64,000 nt of DNA. Source: Pseudopedobacter alpinus. GTDB lineage: Bacteria; Bacteroidota; Bacteroidia; Sphingobacteriales; Sphingobacteriaceae. Position numbers and translations under genes: made by a program. Below the pieces are notes generated by a model. The model made no database searches, had not been told where the DNA came from, and saw only the letters and a program-made list of their open reading frames with translations. Shown here one piece after another: positions 8,767 to 17,885 of the stretch (position 1 is the stretch's first letter; each line of letters starts with the position of its first letter). Where the stretch lies: positions 1 to 64,000 of the forward strand of contig NZ_JBHULV010000015.1 in the NCBI RefSeq assembly GCF_042684645.1, written 5' to 3'.

Positions 8767-10008
8767 TTAAACTGTTGCTTCTTTTTTATCTTTATAATAA
8801 CCTTTTTCAAGTTTATCACGTACTTCGCTAAATGCTGATAATGTTCTATCAACGTCTTCTAAAGTGTGCATAGCAGTAGGGATTAATCTTAACATAATTA
8901 AACCTTTTGGTATTACTGGGTAAATAACTATTGAACAGAAAATACCGTAGTTTTCTCTTAAATCCATAGTAATTGCTGTTGCTTCGCTTAATTCGCCTTT
9001 TAAGAAAACTGGTGTTACAACAGAATTTGTAGTACCTATATTAAACCCTTTAGCTTTTAAGCCCGATTGTAATGCAGTTGCAATTTCCCAAAGTTTAGCT
9101 TTTAACTCTGGTTTGGTTCTTAACATTTCTAATCTCTTTTTTAAACCAATAACCATAGGCATTGGTAAAGATTTAGCAAATGTTTGAGAACGCATATTGT
9201 ATCTTAAGAAATTTGTTATTTCTTCATTTGATGCAATAAAAGCTCCAATACCAGCCATAGATTTTGCAAAAGTACCAAAGTAAACATCAATTCCTTTTAC
9301 AACATCTTGCTCTTCATGTGCGCCAGAACCAGTTTTACCCATAGTACCAAAACCATGTGCATCATCAATTAAAATACGGAAACTGTATTTCTCTTTTAAT
9401 GCAACAATTTCTTTTAGCTTACCTTGCGCACCAGACATCCCAAATACACCTTCAGTAATTACTAAAATACCACCGCCAGTTGTTTCTGCTAATTTGGTAG
9501 CTCTTTGCAATTGTTTTTCAAGGCTCTCCATATCGTTATGTAAATAAACATAACGTTTGCCCATGTGTAAACGAACGCCATCAATAATACAAGCATGTGA
9601 TTCTGCATCGTAAACAATTACATCATTTCTATCAACTAAAGCATCAATGGCAGATAATATACCTTGATACCCAAAATTTAATAAAAAAGCATCTTCAAAA
9701 CCAGTAAATTCTGCTAAAGATTTTTCTAATTCTTCGTGGTGGTTAGAGTTTCCAGACATCATTCTGGCGCCCATTGGGTAGGCCATTCCGTAATCTAACG
9801 CTGCTTGCGCATCTACTGCTCTTACCTCTGGATGATTTGCTAAACCTAAATAATTATTTAAACTCCAAACCAAATGTTCTTTCCCTCTAAAATTCATGTG
9901 AGGGGCAATTTCTCCTTCCAATTTAGGAAAAGAAAAATATCCATGGGACCACTTTTGGTGCTGACCTAAAGGCCCCATGTTTTTCGCTATCTTCTCAAAA
10001 ATATCCAA
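8767..10008 (-). CDS. PLP-dependent alpha-oxoamine synthase (SPT/CapB-like)
   Basis: A 413-residue fold-type I PLP enzyme of the alpha-oxoamine synthase family, which condenses an acyl thioester with an amino acid and decarboxylates. Visible motifs: the substrate/PLP region NNYLGLANHP (51-60), GMAYPMGARMMSGN, the ring-stacking His138 in ESHACIIDG, PLP-binding DDAHGFG (215-221), and catalytic Lys249 in GTFAKSMAGIG. The family includes serine palmitoyltransferase, KBL, BioF, HemA and the cysteate acyltransferase CapB of sulfonolipid synthesis. The single gene, its length and the lineage make a sphingolipid or sulfonolipid first step likely. The motifs seen do not decide between serine and cysteate. 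It has its own strong promoter and terminator. Confidence 0.8.
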   Translation of the reverse strand: MDIFEKIAKNMGPLGQHQKWSHGYFSFPKLEGEIAPHMNFRGKEHLVWSLNNYLGLANHPEVRAVDAQAALDYGMAYPMGARMMSGNSNHHEELEKSLAEFTGFEDAFLLNFGYQGILSAIDALVDRNDVIVYDAESHACIIDGVRLHMGKRYVYLHNDMESLEKQLQRATKLAETTGGGILVITEGVFGMSGAQGKLKEIVALKEKYSFRILIDDAHGFGTMGKTGSGAHEEQDVVKGIDVYFGTFAKSMAGIGAFIASNEEITNFLRYNMRSQTFAKSLPMPMVIGLKKRLEMLRTKPELKAKLWEIATALQSGLKAKGFNIGTTNSVVTPVFLKGELSEATAITMDLRENYGIFCSIVIYPVIPKGLIMLRLIPTAMHTLEDVDRTLSAFSEVRDKLEKGYYKDKKEATV

Positions 10009-10050
10009 TATTTTATATTATTTTATTTTGCGTTTATTTTAAAAACCTTG

Positions 10051-10082
10051 CAAATTTACGCTTTTTATAAATGATTAACAAA
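10051..10082 (-). promoter_or_regulatory. Promoter of the alpha-oxoamine synthase gene
   Basis: On the minus strand: -33 element TTTG (10079-10082), a 20-base spacer, then -7 element TAAATTTG (10051-10058). Both match the Bacteroidota consensus exactly. The start codon is about 43 bases downstream. Confidence 0.8.
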
Positions 10083-10112
10083 AAGTGACTTTTGTGGTAA
10101 TACCTTTTTAAC

Positions 10113-10146
10113 AAGAAAGCCATTCTTTATAAGGAATGGCTTTCTT
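10113..10146 (-). terminator. Terminator after ftsZ (end of dcw cluster)
   Basis: Perfect 13-bp stem AAGAAAGCCATTC / GAATGGCTTTCTT with an 8-base loop, 17 bases past the ftsZ stop. A T-rich stretch follows on the minus strand. Confidence 0.88.
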
Positions 10147-10163
10147 ATTTACATCATGTTCTA

Positions 10164-11825
10164 TTAATCTACATTATCATGTAAAAAAGAGTTATTCGGA
10201 CGAATTTCAGTTTGTCCATCCTCACTGGTTAATGTAAATCTTGAAACTTGAGATTCTGAGGAATGAGGAACTTCTTTTAGTTGCATCTGCTTTCTTTTGT
10301 AAGCGGGTTCATTTTCTAATTCTTGTAAACCAGAAGTAGAGCGCAATTTCATACTTAAGTCTTTTAAACGTAAAATACGTTCTTTAGATTTTCTCAATTG
10401 CTCTTCCATAGATTCATCTGTTTTATACTCATCTACACTCGCAATAATTTCTTGTTGAGGTTGTTGAAAAGATTGAACTTCTTCGTTTTCTTCCTCTTCT
10501 TCTAAGCTATTTAAAGGAGTAAATACTTCTGGCTCAGAAAATTTTAGGTTAAAACCAAAAGTATCTTCTGCATCGTCAGTTTCTTCTTCCTTTTCTGACT
10601 CAAATAATTGATGTTTTACAATTTCTGCCTGAGATTCAATTATTGGTTTTTGAGGAGTTGATTTAAACATATCAGCAAATAAATCTGCTGGAGGAGTTGC
10701 TGCTTGCTCTCCTGTTTTATAAACCGGAACTTGAACTCTTTCTTCTCTTACGTCTTCAACTACTGGAGCTGGTTTCTTAGAAAACTCATTAATTGGTCTA
10801 ATAAGAGGCGTATCGGTAGTTAAAAATTGTTTTTTAGGAGCGCTCTGTTTAGTTTGCTCTCTTTCTTCTAAAGTTTGGAAACCGGTAGCAATAATGGTAA
10901 CTGATATATTATCTTTCAATTCTGGATCGCTACAGTTACCCCAAATTAAATCGGCAGATAAGCCAGCTTGTTCTTGAATAAAGTCTGTAATAATACTTAC
11001 TTCATCCATGGTAACTTCTTTATCTCCGGAGCTGATATTTAGTAAAATATATCTAGCACCTTCAATCTCGTTATCTTTTAATAATGGAGAAGCTAAAGCA
11101 CCTTCAACTGCTTTTAAAGCTCTGTTTTCGCCTTCGGCTGCAAAACTACCCATGATGGCAACACCGCTTTCTTTCATAACGGTACGCACATCTTTAAAAT
11201 CGACGTTTATGTAACCGGGTACAGTGATAATCTCTGCAATTCCTTTTGCTGCGGTAGTTAAAATATCATCGGCCTGACCAAAAGCTGAGCCTAAAGTTAG
11301 GTTACCGAATATTTCACGCAAGCGATCATTTGAAATAACTAGGTAAGAATCTACATATTTTTTTAACTCTTCTAAACCTTCTTCGGCTTGCATTCTTCTG
11401 CGTTTACCTTCAAAAGAAAATGGAGTAGTTATAATTGCAACTGTTAGGATATCAAGTTCTTTTGCAGCTTTTGCGATGATTGGACTAGCACCTGTACCTG
11501 TACCACCACCCATTCCGGCAGTAATAAAAAGCATACGAGTGTTTGAACCTAACATCTCTTTTACATCGTCAATGTTTTCAATCGCCGAGTTTTTACCCAC
11601 CTCTGGTATAGAGCCAGCACCCATTCCCTCAGTTAAACTTGCACCTAATTGAACTTTATTAGGTATTGGGCTTAATTCTAAAGCTTGAGCATCTGTATTA
11701 CAAATAATGAAATCAACACCAGTGATTCCTTGTCTGTACATGTGGTTAACTGCGTTACCTCCGCCACCCCCAACACCAATAACTTTGATGATGGATGATT
11801 TTTCTTTTAACATTTCGAACTGCAT
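10164..11825 (-). CDS. ftsZ: Cell division protein FtsZ
   Basis: Tubulin-like GTPase that forms the Z-ring. The N-terminal GTPase domain shows GVGGGGGNAVNHM (17-29), the GTP signature GGGTGTG (106-112), and the T7-loop residues of NVDFKDV (207-213) that activate the neighbouring subunit. After about residue 320 comes a roughly 200-residue, acidic, low-complexity linker (Glu-rich EEEEENEE segment). The very C-terminal tail RPNNSFLHDNVD is the likely conserved peptide that binds FtsA. At 553 residues it is much longer than E. coli FtsZ because of this linker, as is usual in Bacteroidota. It is the last gene of the dcw cluster, 125 bases after ftsA and followed by a terminator. Confidence 0.98.
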   Translation of the reverse strand: MQFEMLKEKSSIIKVIGVGGGGGNAVNHMYRQGITGVDFIICNTDAQALELSPIPNKVQLGASLTEGMGAGSIPEVGKNSAIENIDDVKEMLGSNTRMLFITAGMGGGTGTGASPIIAKAAKELDILTVAIITTPFSFEGKRRRMQAEEGLEELKKYVDSYLVISNDRLREIFGNLTLGSAFGQADDILTTAAKGIAEIITVPGYINVDFKDVRTVMKESGVAIMGSFAAEGENRALKAVEGALASPLLKDNEIEGARYILLNISSGDKEVTMDEVSIITDFIQEQAGLSADLIWGNCSDPELKDNISVTIIATGFQTLEEREQTKQSAPKKQFLTTDTPLIRPINEFSKKPAPVVEDVREERVQVPVYKTGEQAATPPADLFADMFKSTPQKPIIESQAEIVKHQLFESEKEEETDDAEDTFGFNLKFSEPEVFTPLNSLEEEEENEEVQSFQQPQQEIIASVDEYKTDESMEEQLRKSKERILRLKDLSMKLRSTSGLQELENEPAYKRKQMQLKEVPHSSESQVSRFTLTSEDGQTEIRPNNSFLHDNVD

Positions 11826-11890
11826 ATCCTTAATAATCAGTTGTTAATTTTTATTATGATCGATTTATATCCTCTTGTAATATTAAATAA

Positions 11891-11938
11891 TTTTCCACAT
11901 AAGTTATCCACAAATGTTAATTGTGTGGAAAACTTATG
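11891..11938. promoter_or_regulatory. DnaA-box-like cluster and palindrome between ftsA and ftsZ
   Basis: The spacer contains a perfect DnaA consensus box TTATCCACA (11904-11912), plus TTTTCCACA (11891-11899) and TGTGGAAAA (11924-11932, opposite orientation). Two of these sit in a near-perfect inverted repeat: CATAAGTTATCCACA (11898-11912) and TGTGGAAAACTTATG (11924-11938), 14 of 15 matched, with an 11-base spacer. It lies just upstream of ftsZ. DnaA binding is inferred from sequence only. Confidence 0.55.
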
Positions 11939-11950
11939 TTTTGTTGAAAA

Positions 11951-13300
11951 TTATTTTAAAAAATCTTGATCTGAGATATCGTCTTTGATGAATTTCTTTG
12001 TTCCATCTAACAATGCTGCAAACAAACCACGGTTCTTTTTGGCACTTGATTCTTGTGGTGTATCTACAGTTTTCACCACTTGGTTATCTTTATAATACTC
12101 AGATTCTACTTTTTCTATTCCTTTTATCAATAAACCAATACCTGTTGCATACATTGGACTTTTTAAATCTTCGTAAACGTTTTTTGGTAAAGTTTCATTT
12201 TTAGCTAAATGTTCATTAGGGTAGCCAACACGGCAATCTAAACCTGTAACGTATTCTATTAATTGTGGTAAGTGCTTTAATAATGCACCACCACCAGTTA
12301 CCACAATACCTCCAATTAAACGCTTTTCATATCCAGAAGATTTAATCTCATAATGCACATGGTCTATAATTTCTTCCATGCGAGCCTCTATAACGTTGGC
12401 TAAGTTTTTAACCGAAATTTCTTTTGGCTCTCTTCCACGTAAACCCGGTACGCAAATAATCTCGTTGTCTTTATTTTCTTGTGCTAAAGCCGATCCGAAT
12501 TTCACTTTTAAAAGTTCTGCTTGGTTACGCATTACCGCACATCCCTCTCTAATATCTTCGGTTACGCTATTACCACCAAATGGAATAACCGCAGTATGAC
12601 GGATGATGCCTTCATGGAAAATAGCAACATCAGTAGTACCACCACCTATATCAACAAGTACAACACCTGCTTCTTTTTCTTCTTCGCTTAATACAGATTC
12701 TGAAGAAGCTAATGGCTCTAAAATTAAATCTTGTGTTTCTAAGTTCCCTTGAACCACACATTTCATAATATTTTTAATAGCAGTTACTTGCCCCGTTATG
12801 ATATGGAAATTTGCTTCTAAACGAACCCCAGCCATCCCAATTGGGTCTTTAACTCCTGGCTCGTTATCAACAGTAAATTCTTGAGGTAAAACATGTATAA
12901 TTTCTTCGCCCGGACTCATTGCTAGTTTATACATATCGTCTATCAAGCGGTCAATATCTCTTTTAGAAATTTCGTTGCTTAAATCTTTACGCGTTAAAAT
13001 TCCGCGGTGTTGCAAACTTTTAATATGCTGCCCTGCAATACCTACGTTTACTATTTTAACATCAACATTTGATTGCGAACTACCCTCTTCTACCGCTTGT
13101 AAAATACCTTTTACTGTTTTAGCAATATTAGAGACTACGCCGCGGGTAACCCCAGCAGACTCTGCTTTACCTAAGCCTAAAACTTCAATTTTACCATGCT
13201 CGTTTCTACGGCCAATAATGACACATATTTTGGTTGTACCGATATCTAAACCGACTACAATTGACGAACTTTTTGACTGCTTAGTTATACCTTTTTCCAT
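11951..13300 (-). CDS. ftsA: Cell division protein FtsA
   Basis: Actin-like ATPase that anchors FtsZ to the membrane. Seen in the 449 residues: phosphate-1 motif GLDIGTTKICVIIG (17-30), the SHS2-like 1C region, phosphate-2 motif VDIGGGTTDVAIF near 216, and the adenosine motif GGIVVTGGGALL. The C-terminus NRGLFAALLDGTKKFIKDD is an amphipathic helix of the kind that binds the inner membrane. It begins one base after ftsQ ends, so the two are cotranslated; ftsZ follows after a 125-base regulatory spacer. Confidence 0.97.
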   Translation of the reverse strand: MEKGITKQSKSSSIVVGLDIGTTKICVIIGRRNEHGKIEVLGLGKAESAGVTRGVVSNIAKTVKGILQAVEEGSSQSNVDVKIVNVGIAGQHIKSLQHRGILTRKDLSNEISKRDIDRLIDDMYKLAMSPGEEIIHVLPQEFTVDNEPGVKDPIGMAGVRLEANFHIITGQVTAIKNIMKCVVQGNLETQDLILEPLASSESVLSEEEKEAGVVLVDIGGGTTDVAIFHEGIIRHTAVIPFGGNSVTEDIREGCAVMRNQAELLKVKFGSALAQENKDNEIICVPGLRGREPKEISVKNLANVIEARMEEIIDHVHYEIKSSGYEKRLIGGIVVTGGGALLKHLPQLIEYVTGLDCRVGYPNEHLAKNETLPKNVYEDLKSPMYATGIGLLIKGIEKVESEYYKDNQVVKTVDTPQESSAKKNRGLFAALLDGTKKFIKDDISDQDFLK

Positions 13301-13301
13301 G

Positions 13302-14171
13302 TCAGCGTATATTTTTTGTTGAATCTTGTATTTCTGTATTAATATTTTGTAGGCTATCTACCTTAATTTGTTTTAGCTTTTGCTTGATGATGGTAGAGTC
13401 TCTACGCTCGCAAACAATTTGCCCTTTAAACTTTAAGTTGATAGTGCTATAAGTATCCCAACCTACCATTGGAATTGCTTTTTTATAAAAAATCATCAGG
13501 TTTCTAAATTTCTCTTCTAAAAATGAGGCGTCTCCAAAAATGATTTGTTGATTGCCTACCCTTGGTACAAATTCTAAATCTTTTATATCATTTACATATA
13601 CTTGTACTATTTGATCATTCCATAAAGAATCTGCACTAATATATTTTGCCACTTGATACAAATCTTTAGCGGTTTTAGTTCTTAAAGTATCAACCTTACC
13701 ACTAAATCCCTCAGTTATTTTACCGTTTGCAACCAATACTCTTGCTGTAAAATGATCAGACAATGGCACTTTTAATCCATTTTGGTCTATATAAAAATCC
13801 TGACCCGCCATATTCAATATTCGTACCACAGGTACTCTTTGCTTTATTTCTGCATGGATAATTCCATCCATATCAATAAAAACTTTTGCATACTCTATAA
13901 AAGGGTTTGCTTTTAACCTGTTTTCCAAATCTTGGATATTGATATTGCTTAATCTTCTACCAATCAATAATCCGTTCTTGCGGTTTAAAATTTCGTCAAC
14001 TTCTGCCCTTTCAATAAAAAATTGGTTACCAGGCAAAATCACTTGAACTTTATTGCAAGTATTTTCCGCTTTTTTTACTTCAATAAAACCCATTAAAACC
14101 ACCAAGCCACTTAAGCTAACTACCCAAGCAAAGCAAATAAAAACAAGTTTCCACTTTATTTTTTTAAGCAT
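13302..14171 (-). CDS. ftsQ: Cell division protein FtsQ/DivIB
   Basis: A 289-residue bitopic divisome protein. A short cytoplasmic start (MLKKIKWK) is followed by one transmembrane segment (about 9-28), then a periplasmic POTRA-like region (INIQDLENRLKANPFIEYAK) and a beta domain (DLEFVPRVGNQQIIFGD). Sequence similarity to proteobacterial FtsQ is low, but size, topology, POTRA pattern and position between murC and ftsA support the call. Its start overlaps the end of murC by 8 bases. Confidence 0.9.
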   Translation of the reverse strand: MLKKIKWKLVFICFAWVVSLSGLVVLMGFIEVKKAENTCNKVQVILPGNQFFIERAEVDEILNRKNGLLIGRRLSNINIQDLENRLKANPFIEYAKVFIDMDGIIHAEIKQRVPVVRILNMAGQDFYIDQNGLKVPLSDHFTARVLVANGKITEGFSGKVDTLRTKTAKDLYQVAKYISADSLWNDQIVQVYVNDIKDLEFVPRVGNQQIIFGDASFLEEKFRNLMIFYKKAIPMVGWDTYSTINLKFKGQIVCERRDSTIIKQKLKQIKVDSLQNINTEIQDSTKNIR

Positions 14172-15522
14172 TGTTTAGCATATTTTTAAATGGTAAAACA
14201 AGCGTATCTATATCTCCCGCACCAACCGTCAAAAGTAGTTCGGGTTTTTGGTTATCTATTAATTTCAATGCTTCCTGTTTTCCACAAACCAAAACTTTCT
14301 TTGCATCCATTTTAGCTGCTAAAGTATTGCTGCTAATCCCTTCTATAGGTAATTCTCTGGCTGGGTAAATGTCTAATAGCAATAATTGGTCTGCCGTGTT
14401 TAAAACTTCTGCAAAAGCACCTAAAAAATCTCTTGTTCTGGTAAATAAATGAGGCTGAAAAACAACTGTTAATTTTTTGTTTGGATATAAAGACCTAACT
14501 GCTAAAAAGCAAGCCCTTAATTCTTCTGGATGATGTGCATAATCATCAATATAAATATGATTTGCTGTTTTCACCTGATATTCAAATCTTCTTTTAACAC
14601 CAGTAAACGAAGCTAAACCAGCTCTAATTAAACTTTGTTCAATATTCATTTGAAAGGCAATTTCTACTGCCGCAACAGCGTTTTCTACATTGTGTTGCCC
14701 AGGTAAGCCTAATTCTAAATCTTTAAGAAGTATATCATTATTTTGGAAATCGAAGAAGAATGTACCATTTTCTATCCTCACGTTTAATGCTTTTGCAATT
14801 GCAGTTGTTGATATGCCGTAAGTTTCACCATTGTTTAAAGGCAAGCCCTCTCTATAAATTAACTTCCCACCTTCTTTTACTTGGTTTGCAAAAAGCTTAA
14901 AAGATTCATGCAATTGCTCTTCGGCTCCATAAATATCTAAATGATCTGCATCCATAGAAGTTATTGCTGCTATATTTGGATGCAATGTTAAAAAAGAACG
15001 ATCATACTCATCAGCCTCAACTACCATTACATTGCTTGTGCCAATTAGCAAATTGGTATTGTAATTAGATGAAATGCCACCTAAAAAAGCAGAACAATTT
15101 ATACCACCAACCTTTAATAAATGAGCCACTAAAGTACTTGTAGTGGTTTTACCATGTGTACCTGCAACCGCAACAGTAAAAGAGTCTTTTGATAGTATCC
15201 CTAAAACTTGTGACCTTTTATACAGCTTAAAGCCTTTATTGATAAAGTAATTTAACACTTCGCTATTTTTTGGAATAGCTGGGGTATAAATTATCAAAGT
15301 TTCTACCGCATTTTCTTGAAACGATATGGGAATTAAACTGCTATCATCTATATAGCTGATGCAAATACCTTCGGTTGATAAAGCTTCCGTTAATGGGGTT
15401 ACGGTTTTATCATACCCGCAAACAACAAATCCTTTTAAATGAAAATAACGAGCCAAGCCGCTCATACCAATACCGCCAATCCCGATAAGGTACACTCGTT
15501 TAATATCGTTTAAATTCATCAT
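14164..15522 (-). CDS. murC: UDP-N-acetylmuramate--L-alanine ligase MurC
   Basis: Adds L-alanine to UDP-MurNAc in the cytoplasm. The 452 residues include the N-terminal dinucleotide-like fold GIGGIGMSGLARYF (14-27), ATP-binding P-loop GTHGKTTT (121-128), the central EADEYDRSFL motif and the C-terminal YAHHPEELRA and FQPHLFTRT motifs specific to MurC. It overlaps murG by 4 bases and ftsQ by 8, so translation is coupled on both sides. Confidence 0.97.
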   Translation of the reverse strand: MMNLNDIKRVYLIGIGGIGMSGLARYFHLKGFVVCGYDKTVTPLTEALSTEGICISYIDDSSLIPISFQENAVETLIIYTPAIPKNSEVLNYFINKGFKLYKRSQVLGILSKDSFTVAVAGTHGKTTTSTLVAHLLKVGGINCSAFLGGISSNYNTNLLIGTSNVMVVEADEYDRSFLTLHPNIAAITSMDADHLDIYGAEEQLHESFKLFANQVKEGGKLIYREGLPLNNGETYGISTTAIAKALNVRIENGTFFFDFQNNDILLKDLELGLPGQHNVENAVAAVEIAFQMNIEQSLIRAGLASFTGVKRRFEYQVKTANHIYIDDYAHHPEELRACFLAVRSLYPNKKLTVVFQPHLFTRTRDFLGAFAEVLNTADQLLLLDIYPARELPIEGISSNTLAAKMDAKKVLVCGKQEALKLIDNQKPELLLTVGAGDIDTLVLPFKNMLNNA

Positions 15523-16622
15523 TGGTTTGCTATTTTAATTACTTCTTTAGCTATTTGTTCATCCGCATTAGGCAGGCCTAAAGCTGCTATATTTCTTATC
15601 AAATTGTCCATCAATTCTTTATCGCTCAATAGCTTTAAAGTTTGATCTACCAACTCAGACTCTGCATGTTTATCAGCTATTAAAACAGCTGCTTTTTTAC
15701 TAACCAAAGCGTTTGCATTTTTTGTTTGATGGTCTTCTGCAACATTTGGCGATGGCACTAATATTACTGGTTTATTTACTAAACAAAGTTCAGCAATGGT
15801 GCCAGCTCCCGCTCTTGATATAATTACATCACTTGCAGCAAAAGCCAAATCCATACGGTTTAAAAATTCATAAATTCTTATTCCGTTATCTTTTGGTTGA
15901 TTACCGTATCTTTCTATTATACTTTTGTAATAATACTTACCTGTTTGCCATATTAATTGCACATCTGCACTTTGGAAAGTACTTAAACCTGCCATCATGC
16001 TGTTATTTAAAGTACCAGCACCAAGACTACCACCAACAACTAAAACTGTTTTTTTTGTGCTATCCAATTCAAAGAAATCCATTGCTTCTTGTCTTTTTCC
16101 AATAACATCAATTGCATTTTCCCTTACTGGGTTACCGGTTTTTATCAATTTATCTGCTTTAAAAAAAGCTTGCATGTTATCAAAAGCTACACAAACTTTC
16201 TCGGCATTTTTACCCAAATATTTATTAGTTATACCCGCATAAGAATTTTGTTCTTGTATGAGGTATGGCACTTTTTTAAGTGATGCTGCATACAATAATG
16301 GTCCTGATGCATAACCACCAACTCCAACTACCGCATCGGGTTTAAAATTCTTTATAATTGACAAAGATTTTAAAATACTGCCAATTATTTTAAATGGAAG
16401 AAACACATTTTTTAACAATGAACTTCTTTGAAAACCCTGAATATCTAAACCTATAATTGAATAACCTGCAGCCGGAACTTTTTCCATCTCCATACGCCCC
16501 TTTGCACCAACAAATAAAATTTCTGTTTTATCGTCAATTTTCTTTAACGCATTGGCAATAGCAATAGCAGGGAAGATATGTCCTCCGGTTCCGCCACCAC
16601 TTATGATTATTCTTTTTGCCAT
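15519..16622 (-). CDS. murG: UDP-GlcNAc transferase MurG
   Basis: Transfers GlcNAc to lipid I to make lipid II at the inner face of the membrane. The 367-residue GT-B glycosyltransferase shows the first G-loop GGGTGGHIFPA (9-19), the second GVGGYASGP, the third VVGGSLGA, and the UDP-GlcNAc-binding SRAGAGTIAELC. A hydrophobic patch near residues 75-90 fits membrane association. Its stop overlaps the murC start by 4 bases; 88 bases with short repeats separate it from ftsW. Confidence 0.97.
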   Translation of the reverse strand: MAKRIIISGGGTGGHIFPAIAIANALKKIDDKTEILFVGAKGRMEMEKVPAAGYSIIGLDIQGFQRSSLLKNVFLPFKIIGSILKSLSIIKNFKPDAVVGVGGYASGPLLYAASLKKVPYLIQEQNSYAGITNKYLGKNAEKVCVAFDNMQAFFKADKLIKTGNPVRENAIDVIGKRQEAMDFFELDSTKKTVLVVGGSLGAGTLNNSMMAGLSTFQSADVQLIWQTGKYYYKSIIERYGNQPKDNGIRIYEFLNRMDLAFAASDVIISRAGAGTIAELCLVNKPVILVPSPNVAEDHQTKNANALVSKKAAVLIADKHAESELVDQTLKLLSDKELMDNLIRNIAALGLPNADEQIAKEVIKIANQ

Positions 16623-16632
16623 CGCTTAATTT

Positions 16633-16690
16633 AATTTTGAATGAAAGAATTTTGAATGAATGATTAATCTATTCTATCCTTGAATCATTC
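16633..16690. repeat. Short repeats between murG and ftsW
   Basis: The 13-mer AATTTTGAATGAA occurs twice at a 15-base period (16633-16645, 16648-16660). GAATGATT (16658-16665) is the inverse of AATCATTC (16683-16690), giving an 8-bp hairpin. This is the only sizeable gap inside the mur part of the cluster. Confidence 0.5.
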
Positions 16691-16710
16691 TCTCCATCTA
16701 TCATTATTCC

Positions 16711-17883
16711 TTACCCCATCGCTGGTATTTCTCCTACAATTATCTTTTCTTCATTACCACTATGGGCTTTGTTATCTTCTATATCTTTACTCACCGATAA
16801 TATAATACCGAAAGCTACGCTTGTAAATAAAATTGATGTTCCGCCCATGCTCACCAATGGTAATGGCACACCTGTTACTGGAAACAAATTAACTGCAACA
16901 GCCATATTTGCTAAGGCTTGTATGGTTAAACTAAAACCTAAACCAGCAGCTAATAATGCACCAAATGCTTTTGGTGCTTGTGTTACAATTTTTATGATTC
17001 TATACATGAGTAAAATATACAAAAACACAATTGAAGCGCCGCCAAATGAGCCATATTCTTCAATTATAATTGCAAAAATAAAATCTGAATATGGATGAGG
17101 TAAAAAGTTTCGTTGTGTACTATTACCTGGACCTTTACCAAAAAAACCACCAGCTGCAACTGCTATTTTAGCTTGGTTTTGTTGAAACGTTTTATCAGAA
17201 TTTTGCATTTCTGGATGCAAATAAGATTTTACCCTTGAAATATAAACTCCACGACGTGGACCTAATAAAACCACTACCAACAATAAAATAAGTAATCCGC
17301 CGCCAACAACGCTTATTTGTTTAAAGCTAACCCTGCCAATTAATAATACCAAAACACCCACGCCTGCAAGCATCATAGCTGTTGATAAATTGGCGTAAGC
17401 TATCAATAAAAATATTGTTCCCATTGGCAATAAAAGCCATAAAACGGTAGTTTTAAAATCCTTAATATTTGTTTGTTGTTTGGTTAAAGTTCTTGCTAAA
17501 TAGGTAATTAAAGCCAATTTTGCTAAATCGGAAGTTTGAAAAGTTAAACCAGTACCTGGGATAGCTATCCACCTACTTGCCTCGTTAACGTGGCTACCAA
17601 AAACAAGGGTGTAAACTAATAAAGGAATGGTTACCACCATTAGAATTTTTGAAATTCCGGCGTAGTAGCGGTAGTTGAGTAAATGCGCAAAATAAATTAA
17701 TACAAAACCTAAAACTATAAACAGAAAGTGTTTCATCATCAAAGACTCTGACCCTACTCCTTTTTTATAAGCTAAAGTACCTGTAGCACTATAAACCGCT
17801 AAAACAGAAATCATAGACAGTAGTATGATGATGAGCCAAATCCATCTATCACCTTTTGTTTGGTTTAGTATTGTATTTATCAT
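16711..17883 (-). CDS. ftsW: SEDS glycosyltransferase FtsW
   Basis: Polytopic septal peptidoglycan polymerase that works with the class B PBP FtsI. The 390 residues contain about ten hydrophobic segments. SEDS hallmarks visible: GSHVNEASRWIAIPGTGL with the conserved W-x-x-P region, FQTSDLAKLALI with the family's SExxK-like motif, the extracellular NLFPVTGVPLPLVSMGG motif, and GPGNSTQRNFLPHPYSDF. It lies 2 bases after murD, and ftsI is in the same cluster, which supports FtsW over RodA. Confidence 0.95.
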   Translation of the reverse strand: MINTILNQTKGDRWIWLIIILLSMISVLAVYSATGTLAYKKGVGSESLMMKHFLFIVLGFVLIYFAHLLNYRYYAGISKILMVVTIPLLVYTLVFGSHVNEASRWIAIPGTGLTFQTSDLAKLALITYLARTLTKQQTNIKDFKTTVLWLLLPMGTIFLLIAYANLSTAMMLAGVGVLVLLIGRVSFKQISVVGGGLLILLLVVVLLGPRRGVYISRVKSYLHPEMQNSDKTFQQNQAKIAVAAGGFFGKGPGNSTQRNFLPHPYSDFIFAIIIEEYGSFGGASIVFLYILLMYRIIKIVTQAPKAFGALLAAGLGFSLTIQALANMAVAVNLFPVTGVPLPLVSMGGTSILFTSVAFGIILSVSKDIEDNKAHSGNEEKIIVGEIPAMG

Positions 17884-17885
17884 TA

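Noticed and set aside
8628..8831. 67-codon plus-strand frame overlapping a terminator
   Set aside because: Runs through a strong terminator hairpin and into the antisense of the alpha-oxoamine synthase gene.
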